Positions 1 through 9,082 of a DNA stretch of 64,000 nt are shown here, piece by piece (within the stretch, counting starts at the first letter, position 1; each line of letters opens with the position of its first letter). The stretch is taken from positions 62,001 to 126,000 of the forward strand of contig NZ_MWVI01000100.1 in the NCBI RefSeq assembly GCF_002087295.1, in the 5' to 3' direction. The position numbers were made by a program, and so were the translations under genes. The notes under the pieces were generated by a model, which was not told the DNA's origin, did no database searches, and was given only the letters and a program-made list of their open reading frames with translations. Source of the stretch: Vreelandella lionensis. GTDB lineage: Bacteria; Pseudomonadota; Gammaproteobacteria; Pseudomonadales; Halomonadaceae.

Positions 1-214
1 TAATACTTTGCAATTAACCCAAACGCGTGCAAAATTTTTGCACACTGCTTTCTTAATGCCTGCCTACACTCTACTTTATGACCTTTTTTCTGGATGGCTG
101 GTCAAAGCTGTACGATTCCGTTATCTTTTAACGAACGCTGTTCTAAAATAAATTGTACGCAACGCCTTGCGACCGATTCACGGCCATAGATGCTGATACC
201 CACTGGAGGTTTTA

Positions 215-682
215 ATGAAACGTTTACTACCTGTTGCCGCGTTAAGCATTCTCACACTGGCTGGCTGCGCCAACACTGCCCCCTACTCTGGTGATGTATA
301 CCGTGGCAATCAAGCGCAAACGGGCCAGAGCGTCAGCTATGGCACTATCGTGGCTATTCGTCCGGTACAGATTCAGGCCGACAGCCGTACCGGAAACCTA
401 CTAGGCGGTGGCGGTGGTGCCATCATTGGCGGCCTGCTAGGTAGCCAAATCGGCGGCGGCTCAGGGCGTCAGCTCGCCACCGTAGCAGGGGCGCTAGGTG
501 GCGCGGTGGCGGGTACCGCTACTGAAGATCGCGCTAACCGTGTGAATGCACTGGAAATGGAAATCCGTCGTGATGATGGTACCGATGTGGTGGTGGTGCA
601 AAGTGCTGATCGTCAGTTCCAGGCAGGTCAGCGGGTTCGCCTAATTGGTAGTGGTGCTAATCTGAGCGTAGCGCCGTACTAA
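215..682 (+). CDS. Glycine-zipper outer-membrane lipoprotein (SlyB/Pcp-like)
   Basis: The 155-residue product starts with a lipoprotein signal peptide whose lipobox ends LAGC at about residue 18, so the mature protein should be lipid-anchored, most likely to the outer membrane. Residues 61-100 form a glycine-zipper stretch (GGGGGAIIGGLLG, then GALGGAVAG), the hallmark of the SlyB/Pcp/17-kDa-antigen family. The C-terminal 50 residues are a small beta-rich domain ending VAPY. An AGG-containing ribosome site lies just before the ATG. Family members help keep the outer membrane intact under stress. That role is inferred here, because no neighbour points to a specific function. Confidence 0.82.
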   Translation: MKRLLPVAALSILTLAGCANTAPYSGDVYRGNQAQTGQSVSYGTIVAIRPVQIQADSRTGNLLGGGGGAIIGGLLGSQIGGGSGRQLATVAGALGGAVAGTATEDRANRVNALEMEIRRDDGTDVVVVQSADRQFQAGQRVRLIGSGANLSVAPY

Positions 683-751
683 ATCGTGGCCTACTAAGGT
701 CTAGCTCGTTAAGTAAAAGCACTATCTACGCAGCTGACACTATGACAGTTG

Positions 752-800
752 CCAAACACACAGCCGCCCGGCCAAATTGGCCGGGCGGCTGTGTGTTTGG
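752..800. terminator. Perfect long inverted repeat, probable bidirectional terminator
   Basis: Two 24-base arms (752-775 and 777-800) are exact reverse complements around the single base at 776, with a GC-rich core. The repeat lies between the lipoprotein gene ending at 682 and the convergent membrane-protein gene ending at 816, where a shared terminator is expected. It lacks a strong T-run on either side. Confidence 0.7.
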
Positions 801-815
801 AGCAACAAATCGCGT

Positions 816-1097
816 TTAGTGAGCGACTTTACTGCTTGCCCAGTTGGCAAGTTTCATCACTACCAATGCAATCACCGCGAGCAAAATCGCCACCAGCAGC
901 ACATCTACAGGGCGAATCAAAGTTGTAGCACCCAATACGGCCAACGCAACCACCCACAAATAGCGGTTGTCGCCATGGCTTTTCAGCACGCTTGGCAGCA
1001 TTTTATCTAGCCCCTGGCTAACGCCGCTTTCCCAACGCTTATTAGCAAAATAAGCAATCAGTACAAAGGCGATAACCCAAATTAAGAAGATAGTCAT
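816..1097 (-). CDS. Small hypothetical membrane protein
   Basis: The 93-residue protein has an N-terminal membrane helix (about residues 2-18) and two further hydrophobic segments (about 46-63 and 64-84), joined by a short charged loop. I do not recognise a family. A GGAG-type ribosome site sits just upstream of the ATG on the minus strand. The gene converges on the lipoprotein gene, with a long inverted repeat between them. No function can be assigned. Confidence 0.6.
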   Translation of the reverse strand: MTIFLIWVIAFVLIAYFANKRWESGVSQGLDKMLPSVLKSHGDNRYLWVVALAVLGATTLIRPVDVLLVAILLAVIALVVMKLANWASSKVAH

Positions 1098-1274
1098 AAC
1101 AGGCTCCGGTGAGTGTTATTTTAAGAGAAAAATTAATTGCTGTAGGGTATCCCTGCACACCCCCCGGCGCAATAGCGCTAAAGGCGTGGAGGTGGAAAAA
1201 GCCCGCTTACCCCCTGACAAGCTGGCCCACACGCGTTACCATGTTGGGACATGCACTCACCGAAAGGTTATTCA

Positions 1275-1757
1275 ATGCAAATTGCGCAAAACTCGGTTGT
1301 CGCGTTCCACTACACCCTGACCAACGATGCAGGTGAGGTGCTAGACAGTTCTGAAGGCCGCGAGCCGCTGACGTATCTCCACGGCGCTGGCAACATCATT
1401 CCGGGCCTGGAAAAAGAGCTTGAAGGTCGTGCTGCTGGGGACAAACTGAACGTTAAAGTTTCCCCTGAAGAGGGTTACGGCGAAGTTCAAGAGCAGCTGA
1501 TGCAAGAAGTACCGCGTGATGCATTCCAAGGCGTTGAAAGCATTGAGCCGGGTATGCAGTTCCAAGCGCAAACCCAAGGCGGCCCGCTCATGGTTACCGT
1601 CAAGAAAGTTGAAGTCGACACCGTTGTGGTTGATGGCAACCACCCGCTGGCGGGTCAGCACCTCAACTTTGACGTTGAAATTGCTACCGTACGCGAAGCA
1701 AGCCAGGAAGAAGCCGAGCACGGCCACGCGCACGGCGAAGGCGGCGTAGAGCACTAA
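1275..1757 (+). CDS. FKBP-type peptidyl-prolyl isomerase, SlyD family
   Basis: This 160-residue protein has the SlyD layout: an FKBP half-domain (VAFHYTLTNDAGEVLDSS near the N-terminus, GAGNIIPGLEKELEG near residues 44-58), the inserted chaperone flap, then the rest of the FKBP fold. It ends in a short His-rich tail (HGHAHGEGGVEH). It should catalyse proline isomerisation and act as a cytoplasmic chaperone. In SlyD the His-rich tail binds nickel, and the nik genes lie directly downstream, which makes a nickel-handling role plausible. The ATG at 1275 is preferred over an in-frame upstream ATG at 1251 because AAGG at about 1264 is correctly spaced and family members begin at this point. Confidence 0.9.
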   Translation: MQIAQNSVVAFHYTLTNDAGEVLDSSEGREPLTYLHGAGNIIPGLEKELEGRAAGDKLNVKVSPEEGYGEVQEQLMQEVPRDAFQGVESIEPGMQFQAQTQGGPLMVTVKKVEVDTVVVDGNHPLAGQHLNFDVEIATVREASQEEAEHGHAHGEGGVEH

Positions 1758-1772
1758 GCTCTTGCATGCCAC

Positions 1773-1803
1773 AAAGGGCGGCCAATGGGCCGCCCTTTTT
1801 ATT
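1773..1803 (+). terminator. Rho-independent terminator after the FKBP gene
   Basis: An 11-bp GC-rich stem (1773-1783 with 1788-1798) with loop AATG is followed by a T-rich run. It sits 16 bases after the FKBP stop codon. Confidence 0.85.
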
Positions 1804-2226
1804 TTAATGGCCGCTATGTGATGCTGACTCTTCTGGAATCAACACAAGTTGGCCATAACGCACGCTACGCGACGATGTCACCTCATCGGCAAACTGCTTC
1901 AGTGCACTCCCCTGCCCCTTTAAGAGTGCGACTTCCAAGCAGCTATCGTGATTGATATGCACATGCAGCGTTGAGAGCGTTAAATCGTGATGGTCATGAG
2001 AGTGACGAGTCAGGCGCTTAGAGAGATCTCGCGCCGCGTGGTCATACACATACACCAGCGCTCCCATACACGGCGCATTGGGTGCAACCTCCTCTTTCAC
2101 CTGCTTTAACCCGTTGCGGGTCAAGTCACGAATGGCCTCTGAGCGATTTTGATAGCCGCGCAGCGCCATCAGCGCATCGACCTCGCTTAACAGCTCCTCA
2201 TCCAGCGTTACCGTTACCCGCTGCAT
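1804..2226 (-). CDS. nikR: Nickel-responsive transcriptional repressor NikR
   Basis: The 140-residue protein has an N-terminal ribbon-helix-helix DNA-binding domain (MQRVTVTLDEELLSEVD and the NRSEAIRDL helix) and a C-terminal ACT-like nickel-sensing domain. The metal ligands of E. coli NikR (His76, His87, His89, Cys95) are matched here by His77, His88, His90 and Cys96 in the segment HVHINHDSC. The length is normal for the family. A strong AAGGAGAG ribosome site precedes the ATG. It is divergent from nikA, and a consensus NikR operator lies between the two genes. It should repress nikABCDE when nickel is sufficient and probably also regulates itself. Confidence 0.95.
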   Translation of the reverse strand: MQRVTVTLDEELLSEVDALMALRGYQNRSEAIRDLTRNGLKQVKEEVAPNAPCMGALVYVYDHAARDLSKRLTRHSHDHHDLTLSTLHVHINHDSCLEVALLKGQGSALKQFADEVTSSRSVRYGQLVLIPEESASHSGH

Positions 2227-2281
2227 ACTCTCTCCTTCGCCTATCCGGTGTAGTGCTCTGCCGCAACTTCCAGCGCCGATA

Positions 2282-2309
2282 GTATGATGTTATTGTAAAA
2301 ACATCATAC
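2282..2309. promoter_or_regulatory. NikR operator
   Basis: GTATGA at 2282-2287 and TCATAC at 2304-2309 are separated by exactly 16 bases. This is the E. coli NikR operator consensus GTATGA-N16-TCATAC. Here the arms extend to 10 perfectly paired bases (2282-2291 with 2300-2309). The site lies 24 bases before the nikA start and 55 bases before the nikR start, so it can control both. Confidence 0.9.
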
Positions 2310-2332
2310 CAACAGCCGTGAACAGGTGTCCC

Positions 2333-3916
2333 ATGCGTCGCACTATCATACTGGCTCTAGCAGCCACATGCGTAGCGCTAAGCGCGCCAGCGTTGGCCAA
2401 AGACCAGCTAGTGCTTGCCATTGGTGGTGAACCGGAGCAAGGGTTTGATCCGCTGTTGGGCTGGGGTCAGTACGGCAGCCCTCTATTTCAGTCTACGCTG
2501 CTTACCCGTGGTCAGGACTTAACCCCGCAATCAGGCCTAGCCACAGAATGGTCCCTTTCTGAAGATCGCCTTACCTGGACTCTCACCTTACGCACGGACG
2601 TGCGCTTTTCAGACAACACCCCGCTAACCGCAGAAGACGTTGCCTTTACGTTCACCGCCGCCGCCGAGGCAGGCGGTAGAGCGGATCTCAGCGCATTAGC
2701 GAGTACCCGTGCGGTCGACGGCAACACCGTCGAATTCACCCTCAAAGCACCGCGCATCACTTTTATCGACCAGTTGATGACGCTGGGTATCGTGCCCAAC
2801 GCCGAGCGAGAAAACGGCTATGGCGACGAGTATGGCAGGCAGCCGCTGGGTTCAGGCCCTTACCGGTTAGTGGAGTGGCAAGAGGGTGAGCAGCTGATTG
2901 TTGAGCGGAACCCCTATTTTTACGGCCCCGCGCCGGTCTTCGAGCGTCTGGTGTTTCTGTTTACCGATGAAGCCGCCACCCTAAGTGCAGCTCACGCAGG
3001 CCAGGTGGATCTCGCTGCGGTGCCACCAGCGCTGGCAGCGAACATCCCTGAGCAGATGCATCGGGTGATTATGAAGAGCGTCGATAACCGAGGCATTCTG
3101 TTCCCTATGCAGCCCGCCACGGGCGAAAAAGCTGACAACGGCGCGCCGATTGGTAATAACGTCACTGCCGACCTCGCCATTCGCCAGGGGGTCAATTTAG
3201 CCCTTGATCGTGAGACGCTGGTGGACGTTGCGCTAAACGGCTTTGGTCGCCCCGCTTTTGGCCCTGCCGATGGTCTTCCCTGGAGCCATAAGGATGAGAA
3301 GCTCGCGACGCCCAACCTTTCCCGCGCTAACGCCCTGCTAGATGAAGCAGGCTGGGTACGCAAAGAAGAGGATGGACTGCGCTATAAAAACGGCCAACCT
3401 GCACGCTTTCGTCTCACATACCCCACCAGCGACACCACCCGCCAACAGCTCGCCCAGGTGAGTGCCGAGATGGTGCGCCCGCTCGGCATCGAGATACAGC
3501 CCACCGGCCGCCACTGGGACGAGATCCAACGTGAGGCGCTTCACCAAGACGCCATCGTGTTTGGCTTTGGCAGCCAAAGTCCGCAGGAAGTGTACTACCT
3601 CTTCCATAGCGAGCATGCCGGGTTCGGTTTTTACAACAGTGGTTACTACGCCAACGAGGCGGTCGACCAACACCTGGATGCCGCCCAAGCGGCGGCTAAC
3701 ACCGAAGAAGCCAATCAGCATTGGCAAGCCGCCCAATGGGACGGCGATACCGGCTATGGGCGACAGGGAGACACCAGCTGGGCCTGGATGGTCAACCTTG
3801 CCCACGTGTATGCCACCAACCGCTGCCTCGACCTGGGCGAACTGGGCGTTGCCCCTCACGGCCACGGCTGGCCGGTCACCGCCAACTTGCTTGAGTGGCG
3901 CTGGACGTGCGATTAA
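2333..3916 (+). CDS. nikA: Nickel ABC transporter, periplasmic binding protein NikA
   Basis: The product is a solute-binding protein of the OppA/NikA family (SBP_bac_5), about 527 residues. It has an N-terminal Sec signal peptide (MRRTIILALAATCVALS to ALA) and the family motifs GEPEQGFDPL, LAEDVAFTF-type and LGSGPYRLVEW. It captures nickel, probably as a chelate, in the periplasm. I chose the ATG at 2333 because AGGTG lies 6 bases upstream and the signal peptide begins there; a GTG at 2318 is also in frame. nikB overlaps its 3' end. Assignment to nickel rather than peptide rests on the adjacent nikR and operator. Confidence 0.88.
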   Translation: MRRTIILALAATCVALSAPALAKDQLVLAIGGEPEQGFDPLLGWGQYGSPLFQSTLLTRGQDLTPQSGLATEWSLSEDRLTWTLTLRTDVRFSDNTPLTAEDVAFTFTAAAEAGGRADLSALASTRAVDGNTVEFTLKAPRITFIDQLMTLGIVPNAERENGYGDEYGRQPLGSGPYRLVEWQEGEQLIVERNPYFYGPAPVFERLVFLFTDEAATLSAAHAGQVDLAAVPPALAANIPEQMHRVIMKSVDNRGILFPMQPATGEKADNGAPIGNNVTADLAIRQGVNLALDRETLVDVALNGFGRPAFGPADGLPWSHKDEKLATPNLSRANALLDEAGWVRKEEDGLRYKNGQPARFRLTYPTSDTTRQQLAQVSAEMVRPLGIEIQPTGRHWDEIQREALHQDAIVFGFGSQSPQEVYYLFHSEHAGFGFYNSGYYANEAVDQHLDAAQAAANTEEANQHWQAAQWDGDTGYGRQGDTSWAWMVNLAHVYATNRCLDLGELGVAPHGHGWPVTANLLEWRWTCD

Positions 3917-4893
3917 CGGTTTGGCTAGCGAGCCGCCTACTTCGGCTGTTGCTGGTACTGCTAAGTGTCGCAGCGGTCTCTTTTGGGCTGATGATGCTAT
4001 CTCCCATCGACCCGGTGGATGCCTACCTTGGCCCGCAAATGGCCCAGGTCAGCCCTGAGCAGCGCACGCTGATTGCCGAACGCTGGGGGTTTAACGCCCC
4101 GGCCAGTGTGCAGTTTCAACACTGGCTGCAACAGTTGCTTAGCGGAGAGCTGGGCTGGAGCCATATCTACAACCAGCCGGTAAGCGACGTCATCAACCAG
4201 CGCTTCCAGCGCTCGTTTTTTCTGCTGTTGAGCGCTTGGCTGCTCTCGCTGATACTTTGCGTAGTACTCGGCATCGCCGCAGGAAGCAAAGAGGGCTCCC
4301 TGCTGGACCGCTTGATCAGCGGCTATGCTTATATCACTGCTTCGACGCCCACGTTTTGGCTCGCCATGCTGGCGCTGCTACTTTTCTCCGTCACCTTGGG
4401 CTGGACCCCCACCTGCTGCGCAGGGCCCACGGGCGTGCTGAGCCAAGAAGTAACGCTGCTCACGCAGCTGCACCATCTCCTTTTACCTACTCTCACCCTC
4501 GCCCTGTTAGGCGTTGCCACCATCACGCTACATACCCGGGCCAAGATGGCGGCGTTTATGCGCTCGGATACCGCGCTGCACGCCTTTGCCCAAGGCGCCA
4601 GCCGTTTCGATATCGCCTGGCGCCACGGCTTGCGCCACGCCAGCCTGCCAGCGATCACTTTGGCGTTTGCCTCTCTCGGCGAGCTATTTGGCGGCTCCCT
4701 TCTGGTTGAACAAGTCTTTGCTTACCCTGGACTTGGGCAGGCGACCGTCGCCGCTGGCTTGCGAAGCGATGTGCCGCTACTGCTCGCCATAGCGCTATTT
4801 ACCGCGCTATTTGTGAGTATTGGCAACCTCATCGCCGATGGCCTTTACCCGCGGGCCGACCCACGTATCGCACGGGACCGCACTAATGAATAG
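3895..4893 (+). CDS. nikB: Nickel ABC transporter permease NikB
   Basis: This is an inner-membrane permease of the DppB/NikB type, about 332 residues. It has an N-terminal helix (LLRLLLVLLSVAAVSFG) followed by further transmembrane helices. The cytoplasmic EAA-like loop is near residues 220-250 (FAQGASRFDIAWRHGLRHAS), and the C-terminus carries the usual VFAYPGLG motif. It pairs with NikC to form the channel. The start is GTG at 3895, overlapping nikA; a second in-frame GTG at 3907 is possible. The stop overlaps the nikC start, typical of translational coupling. Confidence 0.88.
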   Translation: MALDVRLTVWLASRLLRLLLVLLSVAAVSFGLMMLSPIDPVDAYLGPQMAQVSPEQRTLIAERWGFNAPASVQFQHWLQQLLSGELGWSHIYNQPVSDVINQRFQRSFFLLLSAWLLSLILCVVLGIAAGSKEGSLLDRLISGYAYITASTPTFWLAMLALLLFSVTLGWTPTCCAGPTGVLSQEVTLLTQLHHLLLPTLTLALLGVATITLHTRAKMAAFMRSDTALHAFAQGASRFDIAWRHGLRHASLPAITLAFASLGELFGGSLLVEQVFAYPGLGQATVAAGLRSDVPLLLAIALFTALFVSIGNLIADGLYPRADPRIARDRTNE

Positions 4894-5684
4894 CCAGCCG
4901 CGCCTGGTCGCAGCAGGCTATGCAGGTGTGTTTGGCCTGCTGGTATTACTGTTGCTCAGCAGTTCTCTATGGCTGGGAGATAGCCCACTGCACATGCAGT
5001 TCGAGGCCCGCCTCATGCCTCCCAGCGCCGAGCACTGGCTGGGCACCGATGCCCTAGGGAGAGAGCTTTGGGCCCGCACGCTGGCGGGGCTTGCCTTGAG
5101 TTTTGGGGTAGGGCTGAGCGCGGCACTGTTGGGCACGCTGGTTGCTTTAAGCTTGGCGAGTCTCGCCATGCTCTCGCCCATACTGGATGCGCTGGTGAGC
5201 TTACTGATTGATACGCTGCTGAGCGTGCCACACCTGATTTTACTATTGCTGATCGCCTTTGCCCTGCGCGGCGGCACCCAGGCTGTCATTATCGCTGTTG
5301 CGTTGACCCACTGGCCCAAGCCTTGCCCGCTTGCTCAGAGCCGAGCTACTCAGCTTGCGAAACGCCCCTTATGTGGCGATTTCGAAAGGGTTTGGCAAAC
5401 GCCAAGGATTTATTGTTTGGCACCACTTGCTGCCCCATGTGCTGCCTCACTGCTTGGTCGGCGCACTGCTGCTGTTTCCCCACGCCATTTTGCATGAAGC
5501 AGCCCTGACCTTTTTAGGCGTTGGCTTAGACCCTACCCAGCCCGCCATCGGCGTATTACTGGCCGACGCCATGCGCTACCTTACCGGCGGCTACTGGTGG
5601 CTAGGGGTGTTTCCTGGGCTGGGTTTACTGCTGATGGTACTGGCGATTGAACGCTTCGCCTCGATGCTGCGCAAAGCGCTGTAA
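4886..5684 (+). CDS. nikC: Nickel ABC transporter permease NikC (frameshifted)
   Basis: The ATG at 4886 overlaps the end of nikB. Codons up to about 5318 encode a DppC/NikC-type permease (N-terminal helix, LGTDALGRELWARTLAG, membrane helices). The reading frame then changes, and the rest (LLRAELLSLRNAPYVAISKG to the end at 5684) continues in another frame. The break lies at the AAGCCTTGCC around 5319-5323, where one extra C disrupts the expected K-L-A-R. Joined, the two parts give a normal-length NikC of about 265 residues including the EAA loop and TFLGVGLDPTQP. Either the gene is inactivated or the base is a sequencing error; the many similar lesions nearby favour error. Confidence 0.85.
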
Positions 5685-5713
5685 AGATCGCGATTTTTAA
5701 CAAGGAGTTTGCC

Positions 5714-6532
5714 ATGCTGACCATTGACCGGCTAACCCTGCAACTCCCCTACTACCCCCGCTGGTGGCGACGGGAGTGGACCACCTGTATCGAGTCGCTC
5801 TCGCTGCACCTTCAGCCGGGCGAAGTGCATGCTGTGGTGGGTACGTCAGGCGCAGGTAAAAGCCTGCTGGCCTACGCCATTATGGGGCTACTGCCCCAAG
5901 CGGCACGGGTCGCAGGAGAGCTGCGCTTCCAGGGGGAGGACTTAACACCAGCGCGCCAGCGGCAGCTGAGGGGGCATCAGTTGGCGCTCATTCCTCAATC
6001 GTTGAATGCTCTTGACCCGCTCGCCCGCAGCCAGCATCAGGTACGCTGGGCGGCCCAACGGGCAGGATTTGGTCGCTCAGCCGCCCAGCAGCGCGCCGAT
6101 GAGCTATTGAGCCGCTATCAGCTTAGCCACGCGTCTACCCACTACCCCCACGAGCTGTCAGGCGGCATGGCGCGGCGGGTGCTCATCGCTATGGCCCAGG
6201 GGGGCGACGCACGTCTGGTGATTGCCGATGAGCCCAGCGGAGGCCTTGACCCCAACCAACGCGACCGTGTGCTGGCAGCACTAAAAGCTATCGCCCTAGA
6301 GGGCAAAGCGGTGATGCTGATTACCCACGATCTGCGCCATGCCCTTACCATTGCCGACAGGGTTTCCGTGATTCGCCAGGGCCAAGCGCTGGAAACCGCA
6401 CCTGCCCAGGCTTTCCAAGGCCAGGGCGAGCAGCTTATGAGTTGCTATGCGCGAACCTTGTGGCAGGCGCTACCGGAAAACGCGTTCAGCACGCAGCCCA
6501 GATTCGCGCGCCAGGAGCCAGCATTTGCTTGA
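5714..6532 (+). CDS. nikD: Nickel ABC transporter ATP-binding protein NikD
   Basis: This is an ABC ATPase of 272 residues. Walker A is GTSGAGKS at 43-50, the signature is LSGGMARR near 144, and Walker B is LVIADEP near 170 followed by the H-loop THDLRH. It lies 29 bases after nikC with an AAGGAG ribosome site. With NikE it powers nickel import through NikBC. The N-terminal 25 residues are rich in Tyr, Trp and Arg, an unusual extension between the first two strands. Confidence 0.88.
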   Translation: MLTIDRLTLQLPYYPRWWRREWTTCIESLSLHLQPGEVHAVVGTSGAGKSLLAYAIMGLLPQAARVAGELRFQGEDLTPARQRQLRGHQLALIPQSLNALDPLARSQHQVRWAAQRAGFGRSAAQQRADELLSRYQLSHASTHYPHELSGGMARRVLIAMAQGGDARLVIADEPSGGLDPNQRDRVLAALKAIALEGKAVMLITHDLRHALTIADRVSVIRQGQALETAPAQAFQGQGEQLMSCYARTLWQALPENAFSTQPRFARQEPAFA

Positions 6533-7151
6533 AGCCCATCAACTATCGTTTCACTTTGCGTCAGGCTCGCCCCTGCTAACGAATATTTCCCTACGCCTTG
6601 CGCCCGGCGAGTGGTTAGGGCTCAGCGGTGACTCTGGAGCGGGAAAATCAACGCTTGGCAAGCTATTGGCAGGCCAGCTCACGCCCCACCACGGCAGCGT
6701 GACGATAGATGGCTCTCCGCTGCCTAAACGTGGACGACGCCCCGTGCAGCGGCTGCCGCAGTCGCCTGAATTGGCGGTGAACCCGCGCTGGCGGGTAGGA
6801 AAGATATTGACGGAAGCGTGGACACCGCCAGATACGCTGATGGAGGCGTTTGGCATTGAAGATGAATGGCTAAAGCGCTTTCCCAGTGCACTCTCCGGCG
6901 GGGAGCTACAACGGGTGTGCGTATTGCGCGCCCTCGCCCCCGGCGTCCGCTATGTGGTGGCCGATGAGATCTCCACCATGCTGGATCCGATCACTCAGCT
7001 GACGCTATGGCAGACACTCAAAGCCCACGCTGAACGCCACCAGCTTAGTGTGATCGTGATTAGCCACGATTCTGCGCTGCTCAACCGGCTATGCCACCGG
7101 CGGTACCACTTGGCCGATGGCCGACTAGGCGCGGCGCTCGAAACGCCATAA
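6525..7151 (+). CDS. nikE: Nickel ABC transporter ATP-binding protein NikE
   Basis: This is the second ABC ATPase of the nickel transporter. Walker A is GDSGAGKS, the signature LSGGELQR, and Walker B VVADEIS followed by SHD. The TTG at 6525 is my preferred start: AGGAG at 6513-6517 is well spaced and the ABC domain begins immediately after. An upstream ATG at 6447 would overlap nikD by 86 bases and add a low-complexity Arg-rich tail. The Walker B glutamate is followed by Ile-Ser rather than the more usual Pro-Thr/Ser. The gene converges on the MFS gene and the two coding ends overlap by 27 bases. Confidence 0.85.
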   Translation: MLEAHQLSFHFASGSPLLTNISLRLAPGEWLGLSGDSGAGKSTLGKLLAGQLTPHHGSVTIDGSPLPKRGRRPVQRLPQSPELAVNPRWRVGKILTEAWTPPDTLMEAFGIEDEWLKRFPSALSGGELQRVCVLRALAPGVRYVVADEISTMLDPITQLTLWQTLKAHAERHQLSVIVISHDSALLNRLCHRRYHLADGRLGAALETP

Positions 7152-8305
7152 GCCAACACCAATGGCCAACGTCACGCACAGCAGCAACCACGAGCCTATC
7201 GCCACACCCTGCCACTGCGTCCAGCGCCAGAAAGGCTCCAGCCAAAAACCGCCAATGCTGGCACCGAGGTAGTAAAACACTAGGTAGAGCGCCGAGGCGC
7301 TGCCCCGTGCCCCTTGGGCATAGCGCCCCACCCAGCTAGACGCCAATGAGTGCGCCATAAAGAAGCCGAAGGCGTTAATGGTTAAGCCGAGGATGATGAG
7401 CGCCAGCGAGTCCGCCAGCGTGATGGCGGTGCCTAACATGAGAATCACAATGCCCGCACTTATGCAGCTGGCGGGGGAAAAGCGCCCCGCCAACTTGCCC
7501 GACACTGTCGAGCCAAAGGTGCCACCCAGGTAGGTGAGAAAGATCAGCCCCAGGCCACTGGCCGCCAGTTGATACGGCGCATCCGCCAAACGGAAAGTAA
7601 TATAGCTGTACTGGTTAATAAAATCAGAAAGTTAATGCCGCCAAGGAAGTAGGCAGCGAGCAGCACCGGCGAGCGTAAATGGCCGAGCAGGTCCCCCACC
7701 GCTTGGCGTAATTGAAAGCGCTTAGGCGTAAAGGCTTGGCTATTGGGCAGTAGCCGCCAAAAAATGATACAGCCCACCACGGTCATGGCACCCACCGCGA
7801 GAAACGCAGCGCTAGGCCCACCGATGGCCGCCGCCCCGCCCCCAACAATCCGCCCGCTAATACCGCCTAACGAATTGGCCCCAATATAAAGCCCCACGGC
7901 ACTCAGCAAGGCGGTTTTATCGAACTCGTCCGCCATCCAGGCAATCGCTACGGCGGGCAAGCCGCCGAGCACGAAGCCTTGCAGCAAGCGCAGAAACAAT
8001 AAACTCTCGAAGGTAGGCGCAAAAGCTAAAGCGAGCGACAAACCACCCCCCAGGAGCAGCGTGATAAGCATAATCCCTTCGCGGCCAATGGCATCGGGGA
8101 GCGGCCCCAACACCAGAAGCGCCAAGGCCAAAGAGAGCGTAGATACCGACATCAGCAGGCTGACGCCTAAGGTGGAAACCCCGTAAGCCTCTTTCAGGCC
8201 CGGCAATAGCGGTTGCGGCACATACCGGTTAATAAACACCAAAAACGACCCTAAACATAGGGCCGCCGTCGCGCGCCACCAGGCGCGCGTTTTTGCTTCA
8301 ATCAT
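7125..8305 (-). CDS. MFS transporter, YnfM-like (frameshifted)
   Basis: This is a 12-helix major facilitator protein broken into two frames. The N-terminal part (8305 to about 7615) has the first six helices and the GPLPDAIGR loop. The second part (about 7620 to 7125) has the remaining helices and ends LWRFERRA. The switch falls in a T-run (minus-strand sense) at about 7614-7621, where one T is missing from the expected ILE/PHE-rich helix before INQYSYITF. Joined, the protein is about 393 residues, normal for the YnfM branch. The substrate is unknown; relatives are exporters of small molecules. Confidence 0.8.
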
Positions 8306-8342
8306 GTCCTTTCCAATGTTGACCGACGCGCACGGCCGACAC

Positions 8343-8977
8343 TTACGGCGTATAACGACTGCTGAGCTGGGCCAGATTCGTCGGCTCTAGCGCACGACGC
8401 GATTGCCAGTAGTAGCGCTGCCAAGAGCTATTATCTAAACGTGAAATAATCACGCCCTTGGATGTGGAAGCATGGAGGAAATAGCCATTGCCGACGTAAA
8501 TGCCCACGTGATTGTAGCGTCCAGGGGGGCGGAAGAAGACCAGATCGCCCGCCTGCAGCTCTTGGCGGTCGATCGGGCGTCCCTCATGCACTTGATCATA
8601 GGTAGTACGGGGTAACTCAACGTCAAAGGTATCGCGGAAAACGTTTCTTACCAGGGCAGAGCAGTCGATCCCTCGATCCGTCGTCCCTCCAATCCGATAA
8701 GGCGTTCCGGCCCACCGCTGATGCTGCTCTAACAGCGCTTGGCGAACGACCGTTGGCGGGGGCGTCTGCAGGTTACGCAGGTGAGCACTGATAGGATCAA
8801 CGGGCGACATTGGAGGAGTAGCACCCTCCATGCCCGGAAGCGACATCGAGAAATAATCCTCAGGGGCTTCCATGCCCTGACGTGAGGCGGAGCCTGCACA
8901 GCCAGCTAACAGAGCAACGACGACACAAACCCATACAACAGGACAGCGGTCACAGCGGGGCGTGGCGACGCAACCAT
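8343..8977 (-). CDS. NlpC/P60 cell-wall hydrolase lipoprotein (signal peptide frameshifted)
   Basis: The 176-residue body encodes an NlpC/P60 cysteine peptidase: catalytic Cys in GIDCSALV (residue 71 from the internal ATG at 8873), His in YNHVGIYVG (residue 122) and a second His in FLHAS (134). Such enzymes cleave peptide cross-links in peptidoglycan (MepS/Spr group). Upstream of 8873 the same frame encodes a hydrophobic segment ending in a lipobox (ALLAGC) but has no start codon. A good start with GAGG upstream, at 8977, reads a signal-peptide-like sequence in a neighbouring frame. I infer a one-base error at about 8890-8930 and a lipoprotein starting at 8977. Starting at 8873 would leave it without a signal. 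Confidence 0.75.
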
Positions 8978-9082
8978 GCGATTAACCTCGTGACAGAATG
9001 AAAAATGGAAAAGACCCAAGCATGAGAAAACTCATTTTTATAAACCCTGGACTATAAGCCAGTTGTCCTATGCTTGGCGAGT

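Noticed and set aside
777..1336. Plus-strand frames at 777-1010 and 1109-1336
   Set aside because: The first lies antisense to a better supported membrane-protein gene. The second overlaps the FKBP start in another frame and has no ribosome site.
4886..5684. Programmed ribosomal frameshift in nikC
   Set aside because: No slippery heptamer with a downstream structure at the break, and the same kind of break occurs in many unrelated genes here.
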